Shown: positions 28,305 to 37,437 of the stretch, piece by piece | Numbering within the stretch: position 1 is the stretch's first letter | How the letters are laid out: each line of letters opens with the position of its first letter | DNA from: an uncultured Alphaproteobacteria bacterium | GTDB lineage: Bacteria > Pseudomonadota > Alphaproteobacteria > Caulobacterales > Caulobacteraceae | Reading direction: 5' to 3' | Assembly: GCA_903909375.1 (NCBI GenBank) | Contig: CAIVVM010000048.1 | Span: forward strand, 89,501-153,500 | Length of the DNA stretch: 64,000 bases | Position numbers and translations under genes: made by a program | Notes under the pieces: generated by a model | Database searches by the model: none | Told to the model about the DNA's origin: nothing | Seen by the model: the letters and a program-made list of their open reading frames with translations, nothing else

Positions 28305-29449
28305 CCCAGACCCCGTTGGGCGCGCTTCTGGTCAAACCAGGGCTTCAACCTGTCGATCGCGTCCTCGATTTCAGGTGTGGAAACCGCGAAGCTCAGCCGG
28401 ATGAACCGGTGGCCATCGACCGGGTCAAAATCGATCCCCGGCGCCGTGGCGACCCCGGTGTCCTGCAGCAACTGGCGACAAAACCCCAGACTGTCGTTGG
28501 TGAGTTCGCCGACGTCGGCCCAGATGTAGAAAGCGCCGTCGGGCGGGGCGATCCGGTCGAGGCCAAGCGCCGGTAGCGCCTCCAGCAAAAGCTCACGATT
28601 GCGCCGGTAGGTCGCCAGGTGTCCCTCCAGCTCGTCGCGGCAATCCATGGCGACCAGCGCAGCGTGCTGAGCCAGAGCCGGCGGCGTCAGGAACATGGCG
28701 CCCATATAGGCCACAGCGCGGGACGCCTCGCTGCGCGGCACGACCAGCCAGCCCAGCCGCCAGCCGGCCATGCTGAAATACTTCGAGTAGCTGTTCACGA
28801 CGATGGCCTCGGGCGCAAACTCCAGTATCGAGCGGGTCGGCTCCGCGTAGCTGAGGCCGTGATAGATCTCGTCGGAGATGATCCGGATGCCGCGCGCGCG
28901 GCAGACCTCGGCGATCGCCGCCAGTTCCCGGGCCGGGATGACCGTGCCGGTGGGGTTTGCGGGGCTGGCCAGGACCACCCCCGCGGGCGCCGGGTCCAGC
29001 GCCGCCAGGGTCGCCGCCGTCAGCTGAAAGCGGGTTTCCGCGCCGCAGGCGATCTCCAGCGGGACCATGTGCAACGCCTTGACGGTATTGCGATAGGCGA
29101 CATAGCCCGGCCGGGCCATGGCGATCACATCGCCCGGCTTGAAGGTGGACGACAGCGCCAGCACCAGCGCCGGCGAGGCGCCGCAGGTGAGCGTGATCTG
29201 CGCAGGTTCCAGTATCACGCCGTAGACCTCGGCGTAGTGGCGAACGATGCGGGCCTTCAGCGGCGCGCTTTCCCAATAGCCCATGGCCTCGGCGTCGAGC
29301 ACGGCATGCGCCGCCGCAATCGCGGCTTTCGGTGCGCCGGTGGACGGCTGGCCGAACTCCATGTGGATGATCGAGCGGCCCTCGGACTTCAGCCGCTGGG
29401 CCAGTCCGCTGATCGAGATGGCGTAGAAGGGGTCGACCTGCGCGTTCAT
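28301..29449 (-). CDS. Class I/II pyridoxal-phosphate aminotransferase
   Basis: A 382-residue fold-type I aminotransferase. The lysine is K223 in VVNSYSKYFSMAGWRLGW, the loop ASPANPTG is at 161-168, and the cofactor aspartate is D193 in ISDEIYHG. It belongs near aspartate/aromatic aminotransferases. It is transcribed ahead of DUF4180 with a four-base overlap and lies divergently from the MHS transporter, with a 93-base gap. Confidence 0.9.
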   Translation of the reverse strand: MNAQVDPFYAISISGLAQRLKSEGRSIIHMEFGQPSTGAPKAAIAAAHAVLDAEAMGYWESAPLKARIVRHYAEVYGVILEPAQITLTCGASPALVLALSSTFKPGDVIAMARPGYVAYRNTVKALHMVPLEIACGAETRFQLTAATLAALDPAPAGVVLASPANPTGTVIPARELAAIAEVCRARGIRIISDEIYHGLSYAEPTRSILEFAPEAIVVNSYSKYFSMAGWRLGWLVVPRSEASRAVAYMGAMFLTPPALAQHAALVAMDCRDELEGHLATYRRNRELLLEALPALGLDRIAPPDGAFYIWADVGELTNDSLGFCRQLLQDTGVATAPGIDFDPVDGHRFIRLSFAVSTPEIEDAIDRLKPWFDQKRAQRGLG

Positions 29450-29542
29450 CGTATCGCCCTAACCGCAAAGGCGGCGGGGCGCCAAGCGGCTTGACCCCGA
29501 ACGCTCGGGAGGCGAAGCCATTGGTCAACAAGGGGAACGTCT

Positions 29543-30823
29543 GTGACATCCAATACTTCCGTCGTGGCGAAGGCGTCCAACCGCCGCGTGCTGGGCGCCA
29601 GCCTGGTGGGCACAGCGGTAGAGTTCTACGACTTCTACATCTACGCCACGGCGGCGGCGCTGGTGTTCCCGGCGCTGTTCTTCCCCAAATCGTCGGATTC
29701 CGCCCAGCTGCTGCAGAGCTATGCGACCTTTGCGGTGGCCTTCTTCGCCCGGCCTGTGGGCGCCGCCGTATTCGGCCATTTCGGCGACCGGATCGGGCGC
29801 AAGTCGACGCTGGTGGCGTCGCTGATGATGATGGGGGTGTCGACCTTCCTGATCGCCTTCCTGCCCACCTACGCCATGGTGGGCTGGGTAGCGCCGTTCC
29901 TGCTGTGCCTGCTGCGGTTCGGCCAGGGGTTCGGACTGGGCGGCGAGTGGGGCGGCGCGGCCTTGCTGGCGGTGGAGAATGCGCCGCCGGGCTGGCGGGC
30001 GCGATTCGGCATGTTCCCGCAACTTGGGGCGCCTTCGGGCTTCATCGCGGCCAATGGTCTGTTTCTGATTCTGGGCCTGCTCCTGACGTCAGAGGACTTC
30101 CTGGCCTGGGGCTGGAGGCTACCGTTCCTGGCCAGCGCGATCCTGGTGGGGGTGGGTCTTTGGGTGCGCCTGCGGATCGGCGAGACGCCGGCCTTCCAGA
30201 AGGTGCTCACAGACGAGGCGCCCAGCCACGTGCCCATGGCCGAGGTCTTCAAACGCCATCCAGGCGCGCTGCTGGGGGGCACGTTTGCGGCGGTCGCCTG
30301 CTTTGCGATCTTCTATCTGTCGACCGCATTTGCCCTGGGCTACGGCACCACGACGCTCGGTTACAGTCGCGAGACTTTCCTGCAGGTGCAACTGGGCGCG
30401 ATCGTGTTCCTGGCGGCGGGAATCATCGCGGCAGGCTATGCAGCGGACGCCTCGAGCGCACGGCGCGTTTTGATGGCTGGCTGCCTGGGAACCTTGGCCG
30501 TAGGCGCCGCCATGGCGGCCCTGATGGGTTCCGGCTCACTGTTGCTGATCTGGGCGTGGCTGTCGCTGGCCCTGTTCACCATGGGGTTTGTCTACGGGCC
30601 GCTGGGCGCGTTTCTGCCCAGCCTGTTTCCGGCGCGGGTCCGCTACACCGGCGCCTCGATGGTGTTCAACGTAGGCGGCATCATCGGCGGGGGCCTGACC
30701 CCGGTAATTGCCCAGACCCTCGCCAATGGCGGCGGTCTTGCGCCGGTGGGCGGCTATCTGGCGGCGGCAGGGGCGGTCAGTTTTGTCGGACTGCTGATGC
30801 TGCGCAAAACTTTCTCCGACTGA
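29543..30823 (+). CDS. MHS-family MFS symporter
   Basis: A 426-residue major facilitator of the metabolite:H+ symporter family (ProP/ShiA-like). Signatures are FYDFYIYATAAALVF near residue 28, the A-motif GHFGDRIGRKSTL (about 78-90) and the RFGQGFGLGGEWGGA helix 4 motif (about 125-139). It probably imports an organic acid or osmolyte with protons. The start is GTG with AAGGGGA six bases upstream. It is divergent from the aminotransferase gene and convergent with the TauD-type gene. Confidence 0.9.
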   Translation: MTSNTSVVAKASNRRVLGASLVGTAVEFYDFYIYATAAALVFPALFFPKSSDSAQLLQSYATFAVAFFARPVGAAVFGHFGDRIGRKSTLVASLMMMGVSTFLIAFLPTYAMVGWVAPFLLCLLRFGQGFGLGGEWGGAALLAVENAPPGWRARFGMFPQLGAPSGFIAANGLFLILGLLLTSEDFLAWGWRLPFLASAILVGVGLWVRLRIGETPAFQKVLTDEAPSHVPMAEVFKRHPGALLGGTFAAVACFAIFYLSTAFALGYGTTTLGYSRETFLQVQLGAIVFLAAGIIAAGYAADASSARRVLMAGCLGTLAVGAAMAALMGSGSLLLIWAWLSLALFTMGFVYGPLGAFLPSLFPARVRYTGASMVFNVGGIIGGGLTPVIAQTLANGGGLAPVGGYLAAAGAVSFVGLLMLRKTFSD

Positions 30824-30840
30824 CGCCGGTCAGACCGGCG
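30824..30840. terminator. CGCCGGT/ACCGGCG hairpin between convergent genes
   Basis: A perfect seven-base-pair stem with a three-base loop. It begins directly after the MHS transporter stop and overlaps the stop of the TauD-type gene. No T-run follows, so it may terminate both transcripts only weakly. Confidence 0.4.
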
Positions 30841-31705
30841 CCTCACCGGCCACAGTCGTACGGTGCATGACCCGCCGATGGCCGTCGTAGCCGCCCAGCG
30901 CATTGTGCATGGTGCAGCGGTTGTCCCAGATCACCACCATCCCGGGCCGCCAGTGGTGGCGGTAAATGAACCGGTCCTGGACCAGGTGCTTGTAGAGCTC
31001 GGCCAGCAATGGATCGGCCGCGTTGGGCGCCATCCCCTCGATGCCCACCGTGTAGACCGGTGAAATGAACAGCGCCTTGCGACCCGTCACAGGGTGAGTG
31101 CGCACCAGCGGGTGCACATAGGTCTTGTCAGCCTCGGGGCTGACGATGATCGGCATGGCCCGAAGGTGGAGCTCGCGCGAATAGGCGCTGTCGGGACCAT
31201 AGGCCTTGCTGGCGGAATGGATGGCGCGGAGGGAGGCCAGTCTGGCTTTTGTGGCGTCTGGCAGAGCCTCGTAGGCGCTGGCCGCGTCGCAATAGAGGGT
31301 GTCGCCGCCCACCGGGGGGATGATCTCGGAACGCAGGATCGTGGCGGCAGGCGGCTGGGCCTGGAAGCTCCAGTCGGAGTGCCAGTTGCCACCGAAGGGC
31401 GTGACCTTCTCGTCGGGCTCGCGGCGAACCTCCAGGACGTTGGGATGACCTTCCATGGGCTTCACGTAGGGGTCATGGCCGAACGGCCCGAACTGCAGGG
31501 TGAAGGCTTCGAGTTGCTCGAGCGTCAGAGGTTGATCCGGGAACACCAACACCCCGTAGCGCGCCCATGCCGCCTTGATTTCGGCCAGCGCTGGCGGCTC
31601 CAGGGGCCGGGACAGATCAACACCGGTGATCTCTGCGCCGAAGCCTGTTGGCTGCGGCGTCACCGTGATCGCGCGCCCGGCGCTTTTTGCGTCCTGTGGC
31701 ATCAT
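30830..31705 (-). CDS. TauD/TfdA family alpha-ketoglutarate-dependent dioxygenase
   Basis: A 291-residue non-haem iron dioxygenase. Iron ligands are H109 and D111 (NWHSDWSF) and the distal H281 ([10 protein letters not shown]). TauD enzymes use 2-oxoglutarate to hydroxylate and cleave sulfonates; other family members act on different acids. The ATG at 31705 or 31702 follows a strong AAGGAGG. It is divergent from cobS, with a 74-base gap. Confidence 0.92.
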   Translation of the reverse strand: MMPQDAKSAGRAITVTPQPTGFGAEITGVDLSRPLEPPALAEIKAAWARYGVLVFPDQPLTLEQLEAFTLQFGPFGHDPYVKPMEGHPNVLEVRREPDEKVTPFGGNWHSDWSFQAQPPAATILRSEIIPPVGGDTLYCDAASAYEALPDATKARLASLRAIHSASKAYGPDSAYSRELHLRAMPIIVSPEADKTYVHPLVRTHPVTGRKALFISPVYTVGIEGMAPNAADPLLAELYKHLVQDRFIYRHHWRPGMVVIWDNRCTMHNALGGYDGHRRVMHRTTVAGEAPV

Positions 31706-31779
31706 TCGTTCCTCCTTCATGGCCCTGCTATCAAACACCTGTTTGCGTCCGCCACGGCAAGCCTGTAATCGATCCCGCC

Positions 31780-32781
31780 ATGGCTGCTTTTGACTCATCC
31801 GACGACAAACTCCTCGCGCTGGCGCCCGACCGGGAGGTCGATGTGCGCGCCACCTTCGGTGTGGACATCGACATGAAGGCCCCGGCGTTCACCGAGCGGG
31901 ACAGCCATGTTCCGGACGTGGACCCGGCCTACAAGTTCGATCCCGAGACGACGCGGGCGATCCTTGCAGGCTTCGCCTTCGACCGCCGCGTGATGGTGCA
32001 GGGCTATCACGGCACCGGAAAGTCCACCCACATCGAGCAGGTGGCCGCGCGCCTCAACTGGCCGCTGATCCGGGTGAACCTGGACAGCCATGTCAGCCGG
32101 ATCGACCTGGTCGGCAAGGACGCCATCGTCCTTAAGGACGGCAAGCAGATCACCGAATTCCGCGAGGGCATGCTGCCCTGGGCGATCCAGCGGCCCATCG
32201 CCCTGGTGTTCGACGAATACGACGCCGGCCGTCCGGACGTGATGTTCGTGATCCAGCGCGTGCTGGAGGCGCAGGGCAAGCTGACCCTGCTTGACCAGAA
32301 CCGCGTGATCCAGCCCAACAAGTGGTTCCGGCTGTTCTCCACCACCAACACCATCGGTCTGGGCGACACGACCGGGCTCTATCACGGCACCCAGCAGATC
32401 AATCAGGGCCAGATGGACCGCTGGTCGATCGTCACCACGCTCAACTATCTGGCCCACGACGTGGAAGCCGAGATCGTGCTGTCCAAGTCGCCGAACTACC
32501 AGACGGCGGAAGGCAAGCGGACGATCAACGCCATGGTGCGGGTCGCCGACATGACGCGTAACGCCTTCATGAACGGCGACATCTCCACCGTCATGAGCCC
32601 GAGAACCGTGATCACCTGGGCCCAGAACGCCGAGATCTTCGGCGGCGACATCGGCCTGGCGTTCCGGATGACGTTCCTCAACAAGTGCGATGAGCTTGAG
32701 CGCGGCACCGTGGCCGAGTTCTACCAGCGCGCGTTCGGGACAGAACTGCCGGAGAGCACGGCGCGGGTGCGGGTGGCGTAG
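31780..32781 (+). CDS. cobS: Cobaltochelatase subunit CobS
   Basis: A 333-residue AAA+ ATPase subunit of the aerobic cobaltochelatase. Walker A is GYHGTGKST at 75-83, Walker B is LVFDEYD near 140, and the remainder follows the family. With CobT it forms the ATPase ring that drives CobN to insert cobalt into hydrogenobyrinic acid diamide during cobalamin synthesis. CobN is not in the window. In this window cobS and cobT are separated by four other genes and a 6.2-kb gap. Confidence 0.95.
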   Translation: MAAFDSSDDKLLALAPDREVDVRATFGVDIDMKAPAFTERDSHVPDVDPAYKFDPETTRAILAGFAFDRRVMVQGYHGTGKSTHIEQVAARLNWPLIRVNLDSHVSRIDLVGKDAIVLKDGKQITEFREGMLPWAIQRPIALVFDEYDAGRPDVMFVIQRVLEAQGKLTLLDQNRVIQPNKWFRLFSTTNTIGLGDTTGLYHGTQQINQGQMDRWSIVTTLNYLAHDVEAEIVLSKSPNYQTAEGKRTINAMVRVADMTRNAFMNGDISTVMSPRTVITWAQNAEIFGGDIGLAFRMTFLNKCDELERGTVAEFYQRAFGTELPESTARVRVA

Positions 32782-32801
32782 AGCCTGACGCCCGCTTGGG
32801 A

Positions 32802-34037
32802 TCAGGAGTACCTGACTTCAGCGGCGTCTTGTGTCGCGGTTCCCCTAACCTCACCCAACGCCCACGCCAGATCGGCCAGATAGGTATCCGCCACCTCCAG
32901 ATGGAACGGCGACAGCATCAGGTGCAGGCTCCTGGGCTCGGTGGCCAGGCTGGTGAACCAGCCTCGCTCGCGTAGTTTGGACCAGACGGCCACGCTGTCC
33001 GCCTCGGGATGGTTGAAGGCCAGGATGCCCAGCTTGGGTTGGCCGAGGACCGCAAAGCCCAGCGCCTCGGCGCCCGCCGCGATCTTCGCCCGCGCGGCCG
33101 TGACCTGGCCCTGCTTTTCACGATAGCCGGCCACGCCCAGAAAGTTCATCACCGCCCAGGCCGCCGAGATAGCGCCGCCGGGGCGCGTGCCGGCCAGGGT
33201 GGGGGTGATCATCCGCCCGCCCGGCCAGTCCCTGAAGTCGAAGATCATGAATTTCTGCAGGGCCGCATCGCGGAAGAGGACGGTCGAAGCGCCCTTGGCG
33301 CAGTATCCATACTTGTGAAGGTCGGCGGACATGGACCGCACGCCGGGGACCTCGAAATCGAAAGGCGCGATGTCTTCGCCATTCATGCGGACGAAGGGGG
33401 CGATGTAGCCGCCAACGCAGGCGTCCACATGCAGCCACAGGCCGCGCACCAGGGCCAGGTCCGAAAGCGCCTCGATCGGGTCGATCAGGCCATAGGGGAA
33501 TGAGGGCGCCGAACCCACGATCATCATGGTCGAAGCATCGCACGCCGCCGCCATGGCCGCCGGATCGGCAAGGAAGTCGATGATCGGCGTGCGCCGCACC
33601 TCGATCTCCATGACCGCGGCCGCCTTGTCGAACGCCGGGTGGGCCGATCTGGGCAGGACGATATTGAGCGGTCCGGTGACGCCCTTTTCCTTACGCGCAT
33701 AGTCCCGGGCCGCCTTCACCGCCATGGTGATGGAGTCCGTGCCGCCCGAGGTGATGGCGCCGGACGCGCCCTCCGGCCCATGCAGGAGCGACAGGCCGAA
33801 GCCCACCACTTCGTCCTCCATGCGCTTGAGGCTGGGGAAGGCGGCCGGGCCCAAGCCGTTCTCGGACATGAAGAGGACGTAGGCCTCCTTCTGTACCTGC
33901 TCGACCTCAGGGCCGGCGTTGAACACATAGACGGCGGTTTTTCCATCGCGCCAGGCGACGTCGCCGTTGGCGTAGTCGGCCATGCGGGTCTTGAGAGTTT
34001 GCCAGTCGGTTCCTGCATCGGGGAGAGTGCGTGTCAT
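32802..34037 (-). CDS. Pyridoxal-phosphate decarboxylase, sphingosine-phosphate-lyase-like
   Basis: A 411-residue group II pyridoxal enzyme. The cofactor lysine is K242 in SMSADLHKYGY, and HVDACVGGY (203-211) holds the cofactor aspartate D205. The HKYGYCAKG context and general pattern resemble bacterial sphingosine-1-phosphate lyases more than glutamate or aromatic decarboxylases. It could cleave a sphingoid base phosphate to an aldehyde and phosphoethanolamine. No membrane anchor is visible at its N-terminus, unlike the eukaryotic enzyme. It is 10 bases downstream of the CPBP gene. Confidence 0.85.
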   Translation of the reverse strand: MTRTLPDAGTDWQTLKTRMADYANGDVAWRDGKTAVYVFNAGPEVEQVQKEAYVLFMSENGLGPAAFPSLKRMEDEVVGFGLSLLHGPEGASGAITSGGTDSITMAVKAARDYARKEKGVTGPLNIVLPRSAHPAFDKAAAVMEIEVRRTPIIDFLADPAAMAAACDASTMMIVGSAPSFPYGLIDPIEALSDLALVRGLWLHVDACVGGYIAPFVRMNGEDIAPFDFEVPGVRSMSADLHKYGYCAKGASTVLFRDAALQKFMIFDFRDWPGGRMITPTLAGTRPGGAISAAWAVMNFLGVAGYREKQGQVTAARAKIAAGAEALGFAVLGQPKLGILAFNHPEADSVAVWSKLRERGWFTSLATEPRSLHLMLSPFHLEVADTYLADLAWALGEVRGTATQDAAEVRYS

Positions 34038-34047
34038 GCGCGCATAC

Positions 34048-34833
34048 TCACCCGGCAGTCGCCGCGCGCGAAGCCCCATTTCTTCGGATCAGAAGCCATA
34101 CCGCCGCCAGAGCCAGCGCGGCGAACACGACCCCGCCGGGCGCCGGGAACAGCGGCCAGGCCTCGGGCTTCTGCAGAACCACAAGACCGGAGAACGCCAC
34201 AAAGGCCGTCAGCAGCACATTGGGCGCCGCGTGGCCCGCCGCGGCGCCAAGCCAGGACCCGCTCCGCTCGACAAACCGGGTCAGCAGTTCACGGTAGATG
34301 AGGCAGGCGATCACGAAGACGACCAGCATCAACGGCGGCGCGGCCTCCAGATCCGGGAAGAGGCCGACCTTCAGGAATGTCGGGATCAGGTGCCAGGCGG
34401 CCCAGACCAGGCCCAGGATCAGCACGCCGATTCGCCGGCCAAACGCCTTCAGGGCCAAGGCCAGTCCACCGCCGGCCCAGCCGAGTTCCTCTAGCACGCT
34501 GGTCAGCAAAGTAGCTCCGATCAGGGTCGCCGCGTCCGGCGGTGTCCGGACCTGGCCGCTGAACCCCGCAGCGCCGGCCAGCAACGCAACCGCCAGCGCC
34601 AGCCCTGCGACGGAAAGCGTGATCAGGCCCGCCAAACCAACTTCGCGCCACCGGATCGGGCCGTCCCGTTTGCCCAGACCCCAGTTGAGGACAAGGCCGG
34701 CCAGAGCCGGGCTGAGGATCATCGCCAGCTTGCCCAGATCTCCTACCCGGGGATCGTCCAGCGCCATCAGTCCGCCCGGCAGCGCCAGAACGATAAGGCA
34801 AAACAACAGGAACCTTGCTTTTGCGGCCATCAT
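34048..34833 (-). CDS. CPBP-family intramembrane protease homologue
   Basis: A 261-residue membrane protein with eight predicted helices. The CPBP motifs are E115-E116 (EELGWAG), W144-x3-H148 and H201-x3-N205. The usual EExxxR arginine is replaced by alanine at residue 120, so catalysis or specificity may be changed. Family members cleave membrane proteins or mediate bacteriocin immunity. It is 18 bases downstream of the glucose dehydrogenase stop and just upstream of the lyase-like gene. Confidence 0.8.
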   Translation of the reverse strand: MMAAKARFLLFCLIVLALPGGLMALDDPRVGDLGKLAMILSPALAGLVLNWGLGKRDGPIRWREVGLAGLITLSVAGLALAVALLAGAAGFSGQVRTPPDAATLIGATLLTSVLEELGWAGGGLALALKAFGRRIGVLILGLVWAAWHLIPTFLKVGLFPDLEAAPPLMLVVFVIACLIYRELLTRFVERSGSWLGAAAGHAAPNVLLTAFVAFSGLVVLQKPEAWPLFPAPGGVVFAALALAAVWLLIRRNGASRAATAG

Positions 34834-34851
34834 CTTCCCCCCCGGGGCGCT

Positions 34852-37305
34852 CTACGGCAAGGCGTAGGCTATCACGTAGTCGCCCCGGGCAGGTCGCAGT
34901 CGCGCGCCGCCGGCAGAGACCACCACATACTGCTTGCCGGTCTTGGGCGAGACATAGCTCATCGGCGTGCCGCCGGCGCCCACCGGTAACCGGCCTTGCC
35001 ACAGCACCTTGCCGGTGGCGTTGTCGTAGGCCCGCAGATAGGGGTCCATGGTGGCGGCGTGGAACGTGACGCCGCCCGCCGTGGTCATCGGTCCGCCCAA
35101 CCCGATGGAGCCAATCGGAATCGGCAGGCGCGAGCCCATGCCCAATGGTCCCTCATCCTCGGCGGTGCCGACGGGGACCTGCCACACGAGCTTGCGGGTC
35201 TTGACGTCCACGGCGCTCAGCGTGCCATGCGGCGGCTGCAGGCAGGGCGTGAAGATCGGGCTGACCAGCCAGTCGTTCTGGCTCTTGTAGGCTACGGCCT
35301 TCATGCTGGGTGGCGGTCGGTCCTTGGCCAGTTTGAGCTGCAGGCCGGCATCCTTGGTGGCGACCAGGCGTACTGACTGTGGGATACGAACATCCGTCAC
35401 CAGCAGCAGGCCGCGCCGGACGTCATAGGCGCCGGAGCCCCAGTTCATCCCGCCGGCGTTGCCCGGATACTGCAGCGAGGCCTGCTTCGGCCCGCCCGGC
35501 GGGGTGAAGTCGCCGTCATAGCGTAGCTGCTTGAAGGTGATCCGGCAGGCCATCTGGTCCAGCGGGGTCGCGCCCCACATCATCGCCTCTGTCAGCCGCT
35601 CCACACCGATGGTGGGCATCTCCACCGAATAGGGCTGGGTAGCCCTCAGCCATTCGCCCGGTTGGGCGCCGCGTGGCACGTGCACCTCGACCACCTTGGT
35701 CAGCGGCTTGCCGGTGCGCCGGTCGAGCACGAAGATCTGGCCGCGCTTGGTGAACTGCACCAGGGCCGGCGCCGTCCCCCCCGCCACCGGGAAGTCGATG
35801 AGCATCGGTTGGGACGGCACATCATAGTCCCATACGTCGTGGTGGACCGTCTGGAACACCCACCGCTCCTTGCCCGTGGCCGCATCCAGCGCCACCACCG
35901 AGGAGGAATAGAACTCGCTCATCAACGAGCGGTGCGAGCCCCAGTAGTCGGGCGTAGAATTGCCGGTGGGCAGGTAGATCAGTCCCAGATCCGGATCGAA
36001 GGCGGGCGTCGACCAGACATTGGGCGTGCCGCGGGTATAGGTCTGGCCCTCCGGCGGCAGTTTGGTGATGGCGGGATTGCCCAGGTCCCAGGCCCAGACC
36101 AGTTCTCCGGAGACCACGTCGAAGGCCCGGACCACGCCGGCGGGTTCGGCGATCTCCCTGTTGTCCATGACCCAGCCGCCGACCACGACGCGGTTGCCGA
36201 TGACGGTGGGCGTAGAGGTCTGGAAGTAGAAGCCCTTCTTGACCTCACCCATGCCGGTGGAGAGGTCCACCTTGCCGTCCACGCCAAAGTCCGGACAGGG
36301 CGCGCCAGTGGCGGCATCGAGCGCGATCAGCTGGGCGTTGATGGTCGAGACCAGAATGCGACGACGGCACAGCGGAGCCGCCGGCGTGACAGCCGCCTGG
36401 GCGACTGCCGGCGCTGTCAGGCGAGGGGCCGGCTTGGCCACCACCGCCTTGGTGACGACCGGTGCGGCTGGAACGGCGGCCGAAACAGCGACCCGGGGTT
36501 GGGTGCCGTCCCAATATCCCACGCCGCGGCAGCGGTTCCAGAAGCCCTTCTTCACCTTGGGATCATGCCGCCAGATCTCCTTGCCGGTGTCCGCGTCCAG
36601 CGCGATCACCACGTTGCCAGGCGTACAGACATAAACGCGATCACCCACCTGGATGGGGGTGTTCTGGTCCTCGGAGCCGCGATGATTTGGTTCGCCGGTG
36701 CGGAAGGTCCAGGCCACCTTCAGTTCATCGACGTTCTCACGGTTGATCTGGTCCACCGGCGTATAGCGGGCGCCGCCAGGATCACGGCCGTAGTAGCGCC
36801 AGTCAGAGCTGGCCTGCGCCGCCGGCGCGCCGCTGACCACCTGGGCCGGGGTCAGGGCCTGTCCGGTCCGGAAGGTCTCCGGGATCGCGGCGCCCAGCAC
36901 GACCAGACAGGCCAGGGCGCCAACGCCCGTCGCCAGGCCGGAGCGGTCGCGCCAGACGCTGCGGCGGGCCGAGGGAATGACCAGCAGGAGGAACAGTCCC
37001 AGCACCGCCGGCGCAAACAGGCGCGGCAGAAGGGGCCAGAAAGAGAAGCCCGCCTCCCATATCGCCCAGCCGAGCGTGGCCGCCAGAACGGCGCCATAGA
37101 CCAGCCCCGAGAAGGGGTCGCGCCGCACCAGCATCACGCTGGTCGCCAGAATGCCCGCCCCGGCCAGCAGGTAGTAGGGCGTGCCACCCAGGACGATCAA
37201 CCAACCGCCGCCGCCCAGCAAAACCAGACCCACCAGCCCGATCAGCCCCCCTGCGAACGCAGCCCAGACCCGCGTCGGCCAGCTGGCAAGCTTCTCGGTG
37301 GCCAT
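34852..37305 (-). CDS. gcd: Membrane-bound PQQ-dependent glucose dehydrogenase (quinoprotein)
   Basis: An 817-residue enzyme: residues 1-145 hold about five membrane helices, then an eight-bladed beta-propeller quinoprotein domain. It oxidises aldose sugars (or quinate/shikimate) in the periplasm and passes electrons to ubiquinone. An Ala/Pro/Val-rich segment at about 272-311 (starting VAVSAAVPAAPVV) interrupts the propeller after the GVGYWDG loop; this low-complexity insert is absent from the E. coli protein as I recall it. No pqq synthesis genes occur in the window, so PQQ must come from elsewhere. CPBP and lyase-like genes follow. Confidence 0.92.
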   Translation of the reverse strand: MATEKLASWPTRVWAAFAGGLIGLVGLVLLGGGGWLIVLGGTPYYLLAGAGILATSVMLVRRDPFSGLVYGAVLAATLGWAIWEAGFSFWPLLPRLFAPAVLGLFLLLVIPSARRSVWRDRSGLATGVGALACLVVLGAAIPETFRTGQALTPAQVVSGAPAAQASSDWRYYGRDPGGARYTPVDQINRENVDELKVAWTFRTGEPNHRGSEDQNTPIQVGDRVYVCTPGNVVIALDADTGKEIWRHDPKVKKGFWNRCRGVGYWDGTQPRVAVSAAVPAAPVVTKAVVAKPAPRLTAPAVAQAAVTPAAPLCRRRILVSTINAQLIALDAATGAPCPDFGVDGKVDLSTGMGEVKKGFYFQTSTPTVIGNRVVVGGWVMDNREIAEPAGVVRAFDVVSGELVWAWDLGNPAITKLPPEGQTYTRGTPNVWSTPAFDPDLGLIYLPTGNSTPDYWGSHRSLMSEFYSSSVVALDAATGKERWVFQTVHHDVWDYDVPSQPMLIDFPVAGGTAPALVQFTKRGQIFVLDRRTGKPLTKVVEVHVPRGAQPGEWLRATQPYSVEMPTIGVERLTEAMMWGATPLDQMACRITFKQLRYDGDFTPPGGPKQASLQYPGNAGGMNWGSGAYDVRRGLLLVTDVRIPQSVRLVATKDAGLQLKLAKDRPPPSMKAVAYKSQNDWLVSPIFTPCLQPPHGTLSAVDVKTRKLVWQVPVGTAEDEGPLGMGSRLPIPIGSIGLGGPMTTAGGVTFHAATMDPYLRAYDNATGKVLWQGRLPVGAGGTPMSYVSPKTGKQYVVVSAGGARLRPARGDYVIAYALP

Positions 37306-37437
37306 GTGCGTCTCCCGGATGTCGCGCCAGCTTAGCGCGTCGAATCAGTCCCGTCATGAACGAGGCTGGACCTCTTTTCCTGACCTTGCGATGATCGTAC
37401 CCGGAATTCGAAGAACAAGAGCGTTTGGGGAGACGAC

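Noticed and set aside
29491..30870. 459-codon open frame on the plus strand
   Set aside because: A different frame across the MHS transporter gene; low hydrophobic content and repetitive Arg/Gly composition.
35662..37335. 557-codon open frame on the plus strand
   Set aside because: It lies antisense to the PQQ glucose dehydrogenase gene, has the Arg/His/Gly/Ala bias of a GC-rich shadow frame and shows no domain pattern.
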